From: Micromonospora trifolii
Lineage (GTDB): Bacteria; Actinomycetota; Actinomycetes; Mycobacteriales; Micromonosporaceae
DNA: 64,000 nt
Assembly: GCF_022229005.1 (NCBI RefSeq)
Contig: NZ_JAKKFD010000027.1
Span: 1 to 64,000 of the forward strand
Direction: 5' to 3'
Each line of letters begins with the position of its first letter. Position 1 is the stretch's first letter. Shown here in pieces: positions 17,266 through 27,298 of this stretch. The notes beneath the pieces are model-generated. The model did no database searches and was not told the DNA's origin. It was given only the letters and a program-made list of their open reading frames with translations. The position numbers were made by a program, and so were the translations under genes.

Positions 17266-18933
17266 TCAGAGCCCCAGAGCTGCGGCGATCTCGCCGCGCA
17301 GCGCGGCGACCGCCGACGCCGCCCTGCCGCGGGCCGTCTGGACGTCACCGTCCACTACCGGTTCCACCACCTCGAGGTACGCCTTGAGCTTCGGCTCGGT
17401 CCCGGACGGGCGGATCACCACCCGGGCCGCAGCGGTCCGCAGGATCACCACGTCCGACTCGGGCAGCAGGTCCCGGACACTGTCCACCGGCTGCCCGAGC
17501 AGGGTGGCCGGGGTGACCGCCCGGATCCGGGCCATCGCGTCGGCGATGACCCGCAGGTCGTCCACCCGGGCGGAGAGCTGGTCGGTGTGGTGTACGCCGA
17601 ACTCGGCGGCCAGCTCGTCCAGCCGGTCGGTCAGCGTACGACCCTGCGTCTTCAGGCCGGCGGCCAACTCGGCCACCGTCAGAGCGGCGGTGATGCCGTC
17701 CTTGTCCCGGACGTGTTCCGGGGCGACGCAGTAACCGAGCGCCTCCTCGTAGCCGAAGACCAGCGGCGCGCTCCCGCCGCCGGCCCGCACGATCCACTTG
17801 AAGCCGGTCAGCGTCTCGTCGTAGGGCAGGCCCCGGGCCGCGCACATCGCCCGCAGCAGCGACGACGACACGATGGTGGTGGCGTAGAGCCCGGTCACCC
17901 CCCGGCGCATCAGGTGGTCGGCGAGCAGGACACCCACCTCGTCGCCGCGCAGCATCCGCCAGCCGTCGCTGTCGTCCCGGACGACCACAGCGCAACGGTC
18001 GGCGTCCGGGTCGTTGGCGATGGCGAGGTCCGCGCCGGTGGAGTCGGCCAGGGCGATCAGCCGGTCCACCGCACCGGGCTCCTCCGGGTTGGGGAACGAC
18101 ACGGTGGGGAACGCCGGGTCCGGCTCGGCCTGGTCGGGCACCACCCCGGGGGTCGGGAAGCCAGCGCGGGCGAAGGCGGCGGTGAGCACCGCGGCGCCCA
18201 CCCCGTGCAGCGGCGTGTACGCCACCGTCAGGTCCCGTGGCCCGTCCGCGTCGATCACCGCGGTGGCCCGTTCGACGTACGAGGCGACCAGGTCGTCACC
18301 GAGCACCTGACCGGGCTCGCCCAACGGCACCTGGGCCAGCGGCCCGACCGATCGGATGGCCGCCTCGATACCGGCGTCGGCGGGTGGCACGATCTGCGCG
18401 CCGGCGCCCAACTCACCGCCCAGCTCCGCGCCGAGGTAGACCTTGTAGCCGTTGTCCTGTGGCGGGTTGTGGCTGGCCGTGACCATCACGCCGGCGACAC
18501 CGCCGAGGTGCCGCACGGCGTACGCCAGCACCGGGGTGGGCAGCGGGTGGGGCAGCAGCAGCGCCGGGCGGCCCGCACCGGTGGCCACCTGGGCGGTGCG
18601 CTCCGCGAATTGCCGGGAGCCGTGCCGGGCGTCGTACCCGATCACCAGCGGGCCGGTGGCACCCTGGGCCGCGAGCCAGGTGACCAGGCCGGCAGCGGCC
18701 TGGGTGACCACGGCGAGGTTCATGCCGTTCGGGCCGGCGCGCAGCGGGCCGCGCAGGCCCGCCGTGCCGAAGGTCAGCGGGCCGGCGAACCGGTCGGCCA
18801 GCTCCGGGGCGCTCGCCGGCAGCCCGTTGAGCACCGCCGTCAGCTCGTCCCGGCTGACCGGGTCGGGGTCGTCGGCCAGCCAACGCCGGGCTTGCTCGCG
18901 AATGTCGTCGATGTCAGTGGTGTCCGCCGCCAT
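17266..18933 (-). CDS. phospho-sugar mutase (phosphomannomutase/phosphoglucomutase family)
   Basis: A 555-residue alpha-D-phosphohexomutase family enzyme starting at ATG 18933. Landmarks in order are GTAGLRGPLRAGPNGMN, the phosphoserine loop VMVTASHNPPQDNGYK, the metal loop AIANDPDADRCAVV, the sugar-binding loop FGYEEALGYC, and the phosphate-binding loop IRPSGTEPKLKAYLE. In actinobacteria this gene often sits in nucleoside-salvage clusters beside deoC and upp and is annotated as phosphomannomutase. By context it could interconvert pentose-1- and pentose-5-phosphates (phosphopentomutase-like), feeding DeoC. Substrate preference cannot be told from the sequence. Confidence 0.92.
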   Translation of the reverse strand: MAADTTDIDDIREQARRWLADDPDPVSRDELTAVLNGLPASAPELADRFAGPLTFGTAGLRGPLRAGPNGMNLAVVTQAAAGLVTWLAAQGATGPLVIGYDARHGSRQFAERTAQVATGAGRPALLLPHPLPTPVLAYAVRHLGGVAGVMVTASHNPPQDNGYKVYLGAELGGELGAGAQIVPPADAGIEAAIRSVGPLAQVPLGEPGQVLGDDLVASYVERATAVIDADGPRDLTVAYTPLHGVGAAVLTAAFARAGFPTPGVVPDQAEPDPAFPTVSFPNPEEPGAVDRLIALADSTGADLAIANDPDADRCAVVVRDDSDGWRMLRGDEVGVLLADHLMRRGVTGLYATTIVSSSLLRAMCAARGLPYDETLTGFKWIVRAGGGSAPLVFGYEEALGYCVAPEHVRDKDGITAALTVAELAAGLKTQGRTLTDRLDELAAEFGVHHTDQLSARVDDLRVIADAMARIRAVTPATLLGQPVDSVRDLLPESDVVILRTAAARVVIRPSGTEPKLKAYLEVVEPVVDGDVQTARGRAASAVAALRGEIAAALGL

Positions 18934-18981
18934 GCCCCTTGATAGCACGGCGGCGGATCACCCCTGTGGGTTCCCTCCGGC

Positions 18982-21090
18982 TCAGCCGTTTCCGGTGAGC
19001 TGGAACGTCCGCGTCATCTCGTCGAAGATCGGCTTGCTCTCCGCGAACTTGGAGTCAGTGGCGGTGAGGTAGAACGAGTACGCCTTGCCGTCCTGCGCCA
19101 CGCCCCGCCAGACGCCGTGCCGCATCGCGTCACCCTCACCGCAGGTGTACTCGAATTCCGCTGCCGGCTTGCTGGCCAGCTCCGTCTCGGTGGAGGCGAT
19201 CTGGTTGTACGGCTTGACGCAGGAGGTGCTCCGGGTCTTGAGGCCGTTCTCGGCCGTCTCGGCCCACCGGGTGGAGCTGCTGCTCCACTTCTCGGTGATG
19301 ATGCGGACCTTGCGGCCGCTGTCCGTCGGGTCGACGTAGTCGGTGTACGAAGGGCCGGTGGCCTTCTTCCAGCCCTTCGGCACCATGACCTGGATTCCGC
19401 GCGCCGTGTGCTCCTGCATCTCGACAGTGGGAGCCACCGGGGCGGACGACGTGGTGGGCTGCGCGGCCGGGGTGCTCGGCGGTGCGTCGTCGCCGCCGGA
19501 GAGCGCCACGGCGGTGAGCAGCAACACGACGACCAGACCGCCGGCCGCGGCGAGCTGCACCTTGCGCGGCCAGCCCTTGACAGTGGTGACGAGCTGACCA
19601 CCGGTGGCCCGGACCTTGTCCATCGGGCTGCCGGCCGAAGCGGCGGGCGCGGTCGCCCAGGGCTGGCCGGTGCCCGGCACCGACCACTGGTTGCCGCCGC
19701 CGTAGGTGCCGCCGACACGCTGGGTGGCCTCCGGTGCCCCGCCGCCGTACCCGACCTGCTGGGTGGCATCGGCCGGGCTGCCGTAGCTGACCCGCTGGGT
19801 GGCGTCGGGGTGCCCGCCGGCGTCCACCCGCTGGGTGGCGTCCGCGTTGCCGCCGTAGGTGCGCCCGGCCGCCGGTCGGCCGGGGGTCGGCATCGCGCCG
19901 GTCGGCGTGTGCAGCGGACCGGCCAACGCGTCGGCGCTGGTCTCGTCGAGGCCGCCGATGGCGCCGGCCGCGCGAGATGCCTGGGGACGTTCGCCCCGGC
20001 GCAGCGCGGCCAGCCGGTCGGTCAGGGACTCGTCCGGGGCCAGCATCGCCGGGCCACCGATCTGGCTGTCCGGCTTCGGCTCCGGCTGGGCCGGCGGGAG
20101 GACGGGGATGGGACGCTGCTGCACCGGCACCACGGCGTACGGGTCGGTGACCGAGTGCACAGCCGTCGCCGTGCTGCCCAGCGGGCCGGCGAGCAGCTCG
20201 CGCAGCATCGCCCGGGAGGTGTGCACGTCGAGTCGGCGCGCCGGGTCCTTCTCCAACAGACCCATCAGCACCCGGGTCAGCGGGCCGCTGCGCTGCGGCG
20301 GGGCGGGCGGGTCCTCCACCACGGCGTGCATGGTCTCGATCGGGTCGCCCTTGTCGAACGGCGGCCGCCCCTCGACGGCGGTGTAGAGCGTCACGCCCAG
20401 CGAGAACAGGTCACTGGGAGGGCCGAACTCCTGGCCCATGGCCCGCTCGGGCGAGATGAAGTGCGGTGAGCCGAGCACCATGCCGGGGGTGGTGAGCTGC
20501 ACGTCGGTGGGCATCCGGGCGACCCCGAAGTCGGTCAGCACGCAGCGCCCGTCGGTGCAGATCAGCACGTTTGCGGGTTTGACGTCGCGGTGCAGCACGC
20601 CGATCGCGTGCGCGACCTCCAACGCGCCGAGCAGCGCGATGCCGATCTTGGCGACGGTGCGGGGCGCGACCGGCCCGTCCTCGATCACCATGTCGGCGAG
20701 GCTGCGGGCGTCCAGCAGCTCCATCACGATCCACGGCCGGCCGGCCTCGGTGACCACGTCGTACACCTGCACCACGGCGGGGTGCTGGATGGCGGCGGCG
20801 GCGCGGGCCTCGCGCAGGGTGCGTTCGTACATCGCGTCGCGGTCGCTGGGGGCCAGCCCCGGGGGCAGGACGACCTCCTTCACCGCCACGTCACGGCGCA
20901 GCAGGGTGTCTGTGGCGCGCCACACCGTGCCCATGCCGCCGTTGCCCACCGAGGACCGCAGCGAGTACCGGCCACCAATGGTGGTGCCGGGCGCCGCTCG
21001 TCCGTTGGCGGGACTAACTGGTCCGCCGCTCCACGTCGGGATCTGAGTCACAGAAAAGCCACCGGGGGAAATCGAGGGGGGCTGGGACAC
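18982..21090 (-). CDS. receptor Ser/Thr protein kinase (PknB-type) with Cys-containing ectodomain
   Basis: A 702-residue kinase starting at GTG 21090. The catalytic domain spans about residues 40-300: Gly loop GNGGMG (49-54), Lys71 in VAVKEV, HRDVKPAN (Asp169), DFG (187-189) and SPE (213-215), all intact. Residues 300-510 form a cytoplasmic linker containing four (D/E)ATQ(R/Q)V repeats (411-462). A single membrane helix lies at 513-530. The ectodomain of about 170 residues has a PKGW start and two cysteines (STSC and EYTC), and its layout matches the kinase at 53122. There are no PASTA repeats. It is divergent from the mutase gene. Signal and substrates are unknown. Confidence 0.93.
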   Translation of the reverse strand: MSQPPSISPGGFSVTQIPTWSGGPVSPANGRAAPGTTIGGRYSLRSSVGNGGMGTVWRATDTLLRRDVAVKEVVLPPGLAPSDRDAMYERTLREARAAAAIQHPAVVQVYDVVTEAGRPWIVMELLDARSLADMVIEDGPVAPRTVAKIGIALLGALEVAHAIGVLHRDVKPANVLICTDGRCVLTDFGVARMPTDVQLTTPGMVLGSPHFISPERAMGQEFGPPSDLFSLGVTLYTAVEGRPPFDKGDPIETMHAVVEDPPAPPQRSGPLTRVLMGLLEKDPARRLDVHTSRAMLRELLAGPLGSTATAVHSVTDPYAVVPVQQRPIPVLPPAQPEPKPDSQIGGPAMLAPDESLTDRLAALRRGERPQASRAAGAIGGLDETSADALAGPLHTPTGAMPTPGRPAAGRTYGGNADATQRVDAGGHPDATQRVSYGSPADATQQVGYGGGAPEATQRVGGTYGGGNQWSVPGTGQPWATAPAASAGSPMDKVRATGGQLVTTVKGWPRKVQLAAAGGLVVVLLLTAVALSGGDDAPPSTPAAQPTTSSAPVAPTVEMQEHTARGIQVMVPKGWKKATGPSYTDYVDPTDSGRKVRIITEKWSSSSTRWAETAENGLKTRSTSCVKPYNQIASTETELASKPAAEFEYTCGEGDAMRHGVWRGVAQDGKAYSFYLTATDSKFAESKPIFDEMTRTFQLTGNG
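19705..19860 (-). repeat. ATQ(R/Q)V repeat region in the kinase linker
   Basis: Four spaced copies encode DATQRV, DATQRV, DATQQV and EATQRV separated by Gly/Tyr-rich spacers, just before the membrane helix of the kinase. Each copy holds one Thr followed by Gln, so the array could be multiple autophosphorylation or FHA-binding sites (inference). Confidence 0.75.
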
Positions 21091-21245
21091 AACCCCCCTA
21101 TCTTGCTGGTTCCGACGCCCGATGCGAAAGCCGACGCGGCGGACGTTTGTCGAAGTCGACAGAACGTGCCCTGTCGTTCACCTGGTGTCGACCGGTCGGG
21201 ACGCACTGTGCGGTATCCCTCACCCGACGACGTGGCCAGGCGTCC

Positions 21246-21251
21246 TACCAT
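21246..21251 (+). promoter_or_regulatory. leaderless -10 of the mutase gene
   Basis: TACCAT, 6 nt before the ATG at 21258. Confidence 0.5.
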
Positions 21252-21257
21252 CCGGGG

Positions 21258-22841
<1,584 letters not shown>

Positions 22842-23297
22842 GCGCCCGGCCGCCACGGCGGCCTCGGGGCGCGGTGTGTCCGGCGCTCTCAGCGGGTATG
22901 CGGTCGGTTGAGCCGGGACGCACACCCTGTGCGCCCACGGTGGGTGGCTGCGTGTGAGCGTCCTTAACCGGCTCGTTGCGGAGTGTGGTCGGCTAATTGT
23001 CGGAGTGTCAGTTCATCACCCCGACTAATGCGACAATTTGGCAACGGGGCTCCGACTGGCGCCGGGATTCGTGACCGCCGCGATCGGTTACGCGTTGTAG
23101 GAGGTGAGGGGCTGATGACGGCATTCGACCGTGATCTACCTGCTGTCCCTCGCCTCGACGAGCGCCCCCAGCAGGGCATACGTGACTCTGTGCGGTCCGA
23201 TCATTACCGTAACGAGGTTGCGCAGCGTCACCGTCGGAGGTCTAGGCTGTCTGCTGTCCCCGATGATCCATCCATTCCTAGTGATCGAGAATTCGAC
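22842..23297. other. 456-bp intergenic region before the M20 gene
   Basis: No convincing gene was found. It holds an inverted repeat AATTGTCG (22995-23002) / CGACAATT (23031-23038), a possible operator. An exceptionally strong ribosome-site sequence AGGAGGTGA (23099-23107) precedes an ATG at 23115 that is in frame with the M20 gene. Between 23115 and 23297 only about half of third codon positions are G or C, unlike the genes here, so I treat it as untranslated. TAGGCT at 23243-23248 is a possible -10. Confidence 0.5.
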
Positions 23298-24557
23298 GTG
23301 ACGAGTGCGTTGACGCTGCCCGCAAATGGCCAGCTGGCGTCGTCCTGGCCGGAGACGCCGCCGGGATCCCAGCCCCTGCCCCGCGAGCTGGACCACCTTC
23401 TCGCGCTCCGGGCACCGGGGTTGATCGCTACGCGCCGTCACCTCCACTCGCACCCTGAGCTCTCCGGCACCGAGTTCGAGACGGCCGCGCTGATCGCCCG
23501 GGAGTTGTCGCTGGCCGGGCTGACCCCGCGCCTGTTGCCCAAGGGCAACGGTGTGATCTGCGACGTCAACGGCAGGCCGGACGGCCCGGTCGTGGCGCTG
23601 CGCGCCGACATCGACGCCCTGCCGCTGGACGACCCCAAGGACGTCCCGTACCGGTCGACGGTTGAGGGCGTGTGCCACGCCTGCGGGCACGACGTGCACA
23701 CCTCGATCCTGCTCGGCGTCGGCATGCTGCTGGCCCAGCTCGCCGACCTCGGTGAGCTGGACGGCCGGGTCCGGCTCATCTTCCAGCCGGCCGAGGAGAT
23801 CCTGCCCTGCGGTTCGCTGGAGGTCATCGAGGCCGGCGGCCTGGACGACGTGGTGCAGATCTTCGCGCTGCACTGCGACCCGAACCTGCCGGTGGGCCAG
23901 GTCGGCCTGCGGGTCGGCCCGATCACCGCGGCAGCCGACAACGTGACGGTCCGACTCTCCGGCCCGGGCGGGCACACCGCCCGCCCGCACCTGACAGTGG
24001 ACATGGTCGACGCCCTCGGTCGGCTGATCACCGAGGTGCCCGCCCTGGTCAGCCGCCGGGTGCCGGCCAACAGTGGCCTGCTGCTGGTCTTCGGCCACGC
24101 CTCGGCCGGCACCCGTTACAACGTCATCCCGTCCGAGGCGAGCGCCTCCGGCACCCTCCGGGTGATGGACCGCGACACCTGGGAGCAGGCTCCCAAGATC
24201 GTCGCTCAGGTGGTGCGGGACGTGATCGCACCGACCGGCGCCACCGTCGACCTGGAATATCTGCGCGGCCGGCCGCCGGTGTGCAACGACGCCCGCGCCA
24301 TCCAGGTGCTGACCGCCGCCACGGCCGCCGCACTCGGCCCGGACGGGATCGCCGAGACACCGCAGAGCATGGGCGGCGAGGACTTCTCCTGGTACCTGGA
24401 GTACGTCCCCGGTGCCCTCGCCCGGCTCGGCGTGGGTCGCTCCGGCCCCAACGTCGACCTGCACCGGGCGAGCTTCGACGTGGACGAGCGGGCCATCCCG
24501 GTCGGTGTCCGCGTCATGGTGCAGACCGCGCTGCGGGCACTGGCGGCGGCGCGCTGA
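23298..24557 (+). CDS. M20 family amidohydrolase (metallo-carboxypeptidase/aminoacylase type)
   Basis: A 419-residue M20 amidohydrolase from the GTG at 23298; an in-frame ATG at 23115 with a near-perfect ribosome site would add 61 residues, but that stretch has non-coding composition. Family motifs are RRHLHSHPELSG, VALRADIDALPL, CHACGHDVHTSILLG (metal-binding Cys/His), FQPAEEI with the catalytic Glu, the GGHTARPH dimerisation-domain motif, and MGGEDFSWYL with a C-terminal metal Glu. Members hydrolyse N-acyl amino acids, hippurate-like amides or peptidoglycan-derived amides; the exact substrate is not readable. The 3' end overlaps the convergent DUF4349 gene by 44 nt. Confidence 0.9.
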   Translation: MTSALTLPANGQLASSWPETPPGSQPLPRELDHLLALRAPGLIATRRHLHSHPELSGTEFETAALIARELSLAGLTPRLLPKGNGVICDVNGRPDGPVVALRADIDALPLDDPKDVPYRSTVEGVCHACGHDVHTSILLGVGMLLAQLADLGELDGRVRLIFQPAEEILPCGSLEVIEAGGLDDVVQIFALHCDPNLPVGQVGLRVGPITAAADNVTVRLSGPGGHTARPHLTVDMVDALGRLITEVPALVSRRVPANSGLLLVFGHASAGTRYNVIPSEASASGTLRVMDRDTWEQAPKIVAQVVRDVIAPTGATVDLEYLRGRPPVCNDARAIQVLTAATAAALGPDGIAETPQSMGGEDFSWYLEYVPGALARLGVGRSGPNVDLHRASFDVDERAIPVGVRVMVQTALRALAAAR

Positions 24558-25458
24558 CCGGCGCGACCAGAGCCCGGGTCGTGCGCCGTCGGCGCAGCAC
24601 CACCAACAGCACCACCAGCGGTACGCCGAACGCCACCAGCCAGGGCAGCAACGCGCCCAGCACCGTGAGCAGGACGGTCATCGAGACGACGAACGCCTTC
24701 CAGCCGCCCCTGAGCCCGACCAGGAAGCCGGTCTCGGTTTCCTCCTCGGTGTCCTTTGCCGCCGGCCCGGCCAGCGACACGGTGATCGTGGAGAGAGCGG
24801 TCAGGTCGGCCAGGCGTCGCTTCTTGGCCTCCAGCGAGGCCAGGTCGGCCTCCCGTCGGCCCAACTCGTTCTCCAGCGACACCAGGTCGGTGATCGAGGT
24901 GGCCCGGGACAGCAACCGGCGGGCGCTCTCCACCCGGGCCCGCTGACTGGTGATCCGGGCGTCCAGGTCGACGGTCTCCTCGGTGACGTCCTGAGTGTTG
25001 ATCTCCCGGCTCTGCTGCCGACCGAGTTTCGCCATCTCCTCCACCACGTCGGTGAACTTCGCCGCCGGCACCCGTAGCTCCAGCTCCGCCACCGCGTCGT
25101 CGTCGTCGGCACTGCGTCGCTCGTCGCCACCGACGAAGCCGCCGGCCCGGGCGGCCACGGCGGCGGCCTCGCGGGCCGCCGAGTCCACATCGTCCACCTG
25201 CACCCGCATCGTTCCGGTGTAGATGATCGCCCGCTGGTCGACCCGCAGGTCCGGTGCGCCGGCGCCGGCCCCCTCCGGCGCGCCCGCCGCGGCGTCCCGG
25301 CCCGCCTCGCCGCCGTTGGCCGCTGGCGCCTCGGCCGTCGTGCCCGCGCTGTCCTGCGCCCCGCTGTCGCCGGCGCCGCACCCCGTCAGCGCCAGGGCCG
25401 CCGCCAGTGTCGTCGCCGCCAGCAGCGCACCGCGGCGTCGTCCCACCTGTCCGTCCAT
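24514..25458 (-). CDS. DUF4349 lipoprotein with coiled coil and C-terminal membrane helices
   Basis: I use ATG 25458 (314 residues), preceded by GGGAGCGGGG; an ATG at 25470 lacks a ribosome site. A signal peptide with lipobox LALTGC places it at the cell surface. Residues about 80-280 match the DUF4349 pattern: RAIIYTGTMRVQVDD, AAAVAARAGGFVGGDE, LELRVPAAKFTDVVEEM and a long coiled coil around DARITSQRARVESARRLL through LENELGRREADLASLEAKKR. One or two hydrophobic segments (FVVSMTVLLTVLGALLPWLVA) precede a basic RRRR tail. The combination suggests an envelope-anchored scaffold. It overlaps the M20 gene tail to tail. Function unknown. Confidence 0.88.
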   Translation of the reverse strand: MDGQVGRRRGALLAATTLAAALALTGCGAGDSGAQDSAGTTAEAPAANGGEAGRDAAAGAPEGAGAGAPDLRVDQRAIIYTGTMRVQVDDVDSAAREAAAVAARAGGFVGGDERRSADDDDAVAELELRVPAAKFTDVVEEMAKLGRQQSREINTQDVTEETVDLDARITSQRARVESARRLLSRATSITDLVSLENELGRREADLASLEAKKRRLADLTALSTITVSLAGPAAKDTEEETETGFLVGLRGGWKAFVVSMTVLLTVLGALLPWLVAFGVPLVVLLVVLRRRRTTRALVAPVSAPPPVPAARSAP

Positions 25459-25550
25459 CCCCGCTCCCATCGTCGTCAACCGGTGTGGCGATAGCTCGGA
25501 CGCGACGCGCACGCCGGCTGGTTCCGGCAGACTGCGCTGAGGACGTCACG

Positions 25551-25561
25551 ATTCGATAATC
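25551..25561 (+). promoter_or_regulatory. small palindrome before the MBL-fold gene
   Basis: TCGAT-A-ATCGA lies 11 nt before the ATG and just before the GAGGAG ribosome site; it may be an operator, but it is short enough to be chance. Confidence 0.25.
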
Positions 25562-25572
25562 GAGGAGTCACG

Positions 25573-26205
25573 ATGCGGCTCACCAAGTACGCCCACTCCT
25601 GCCTTCGGGTGGAACACGACGGGGGAGTGCTCGTCGTCGACCCCGGTGTGTTCAGCGACGCCGCTGCGGCGCTGGACGGTGCGGACGCGGTGCTGATCAC
25701 CCACCAACACCCCGACCACCTCGACCTGGCAGCGGTGCGCCGCCAGCTCGACCGGCAGCCGTTCCCGATCCACGGGCCCGCCTCGCTCGGCGAGGCCCTG
25801 GGCGACTCGGCCGACGTGTTGCGCCCGGTCAGCGTCGGTGAGTCGTTCACCGCCGCCGGGGTGGCGGTGCGCGCGTACGGGGGGAGGCACGCCGTGATCC
25901 ACCCCGACATCCCGGTGGTCGACAACCTCGGTTACCTGATCAACGACGTGGTCTACCACCCGGGCGACTCCCTGGTGGTGCCTGACGAGACACCCGTCGA
26001 CACGCTCTTCGCGCCGATCCACGCCCCCTGGTCGAAGTTCTCCGAGGTGGTCGACTTCATCCGCGCGGTCGCGCCGCGGCGCGCGTACGCACTGCACGAC
26101 GCGTTGCTCAACGACAACGGGCTGGGCGTGCTCGACCGGCAGTACACCGCGCTGTCCGGCACCGAGTATCAGCGACTGGAGCCCGGTAGCCGGGTCGACG
26201 TCTGA
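25573..26205 (+). CDS. MBL-fold metallo-hydrolase
   Basis: A 210-residue compact metallo-beta-lactamase-fold protein of the UlaG-like (DUF/L-ascorbate lactonase-like) type. It begins MRLTKYAHSCLRVEH, where the early His (AHSCL) is typical of this branch. It has the metal motif THQHPDHLD (HxHxDH), the Asp in VYHPGDSLV, and a C-terminal His in ALHDALLND. The ribosome site GAGGAG precedes the ATG. It is followed 5 nt later by the coiled-coil gene at 26211, so they are likely cotranscribed. Substrate unknown; similar proteins hydrolyse lactones or phosphodiesters. Confidence 0.9.
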   Translation: MRLTKYAHSCLRVEHDGGVLVVDPGVFSDAAAALDGADAVLITHQHPDHLDLAAVRRQLDRQPFPIHGPASLGEALGDSADVLRPVSVGESFTAAGVAVRAYGGRHAVIHPDIPVVDNLGYLINDVVYHPGDSLVVPDETPVDTLFAPIHAPWSKFSEVVDFIRAVAPRRAYALHDALLNDNGLGVLDRQYTALSGTEYQRLEPGSRVDV

Positions 26206-26210
26206 CCGCG

Positions 26211-27194
26211 ATGCCCGGCCTCTCCGCGGAGCTGGTGCAGCAGCTCTACCGCACCCCACCGGACCGGTTCGTGGCCGCCCGGGACGCCGCTGTGGCCGAG
26301 GCCCGCCGGTCCGGCGACCCGACCACCGCCCGGCAACTGGGCCGGCTGCGTCGCCCGACGGTGGCAGCCTGGTTGGTGAACCTGCTCTCCATCCGACGTC
26401 CGGAGCTGGTCGCCGATCTGGTGCAGCTCGCCGACGCCCTGCGGGTCGCCCAGCGGGAGCTGCGCGGGCCCCGACTGCGGGAGCTGTCCGCGCAGCGCCG
26501 GGCGGTGGTCGGCGCCCTGGTCGCCGAGGTGCGCAAGCTCGCCGCGGCCGAGCCGGACGCGCCACCGGCGAGCCGGCTGCCCCTGGCCGAGGTGGAGGCG
26601 ACGCTGAACGCGGCGTTCTCCGACGTCGAGGTCGCCGAGCAGGTGCGGGCCGGACGGCTGCTGCGGGCGGCCAGCTACGCCGGCTTCGGTGAGGTGCCCC
26701 GGCCGCAACTGCGGCTGGTCACCGGTGAGGACGAGGAGCGTGAGGAGGAACGCCCGGCCCGCCGACCCGGCCCCCAGCGGGGCCGTGCGGAGGCGGTACC
26801 CCGCACGGACCGGGCCGCCGAGCGTGCCGAGCAGGCCGAACGGGCCGCACAGCGGGCGGCCCGAGCCGAGCGGACCCGGCAGCGCCGCGCCCTGGACCGG
26901 GAGTTGGCGAAGGCCCAGGCCGACCAGGAGCGGGCCGAGGCCGAGCTGACCGAGGCGACCGGGCAGGAGCGCGACGGTGCGGCCGTACTCGATGGTCTTG
27001 AGGCCGAGCTGGCCGAGCTGGAGCGGCGGCGCGCGGTCGCCGAGCAGGACCTCAGCCGGGCCAAGCTCGCCCGGCGTGCCGCCGAGCGGGCGGTCACAGT
27101 GGCCCGGCGGCGCGCCGGTGAGGTCGAGGCGGCGGTCGAGGCACTGGCGGCCGAAGAGGGGGATGCGGACGCGGGCGATGGCGCGGCAGACTGA
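26211..27194 (+). CDS. coiled-coil protein of unknown function
   Basis: A 327-residue Arg/Ala/Glu-rich protein. The N-terminal part (about 1-170) has a globular look: LVQQLYRTPPDRFVAARDAAV, LGRLRRPTVAAWLVNLL, and LLRAASYAGFGEVPRPQLR. The rest, from about residue 175, is a highly charged continuous coiled coil of DNA-binding-protein-like composition (AERAEQAERAAQRAARAER and similar). No signal peptide, membrane segment or catalytic motif is visible. It follows the MBL-fold gene by 5 nt and probably shares its transcript. I know similar hypothetical proteins in actinobacteria but no assigned role. Confidence 0.85.
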   Translation: MPGLSAELVQQLYRTPPDRFVAARDAAVAEARRSGDPTTARQLGRLRRPTVAAWLVNLLSIRRPELVADLVQLADALRVAQRELRGPRLRELSAQRRAVVGALVAEVRKLAAAEPDAPPASRLPLAEVEATLNAAFSDVEVAEQVRAGRLLRAASYAGFGEVPRPQLRLVTGEDEEREEERPARRPGPQRGRAEAVPRTDRAAERAEQAERAAQRAARAERTRQRRALDRELAKAQADQERAEAELTEATGQERDGAAVLDGLEAELAELERRRAVAEQDLSRAKLARRAAERAVTVARRRAGEVEAAVEALAAEEGDADAGDGAAD

Positions 27195-27298
27195 CCATCG
27201 ATGGACGACGACGAGTGTGCGGGCCGTACACGGCGGGTGGCCCCGGATCGGGACGTGGTCGTGGTCGGCGGGCCCGGTTGCCCGAGCGGGGCACCGCA

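Noticed and set aside
23115..23297. N-terminal extension of the M20 protein
   Set aside because: Third-codon GC is near 50 percent in this segment, unlike real coding sequence here; kept as an alternative start only.
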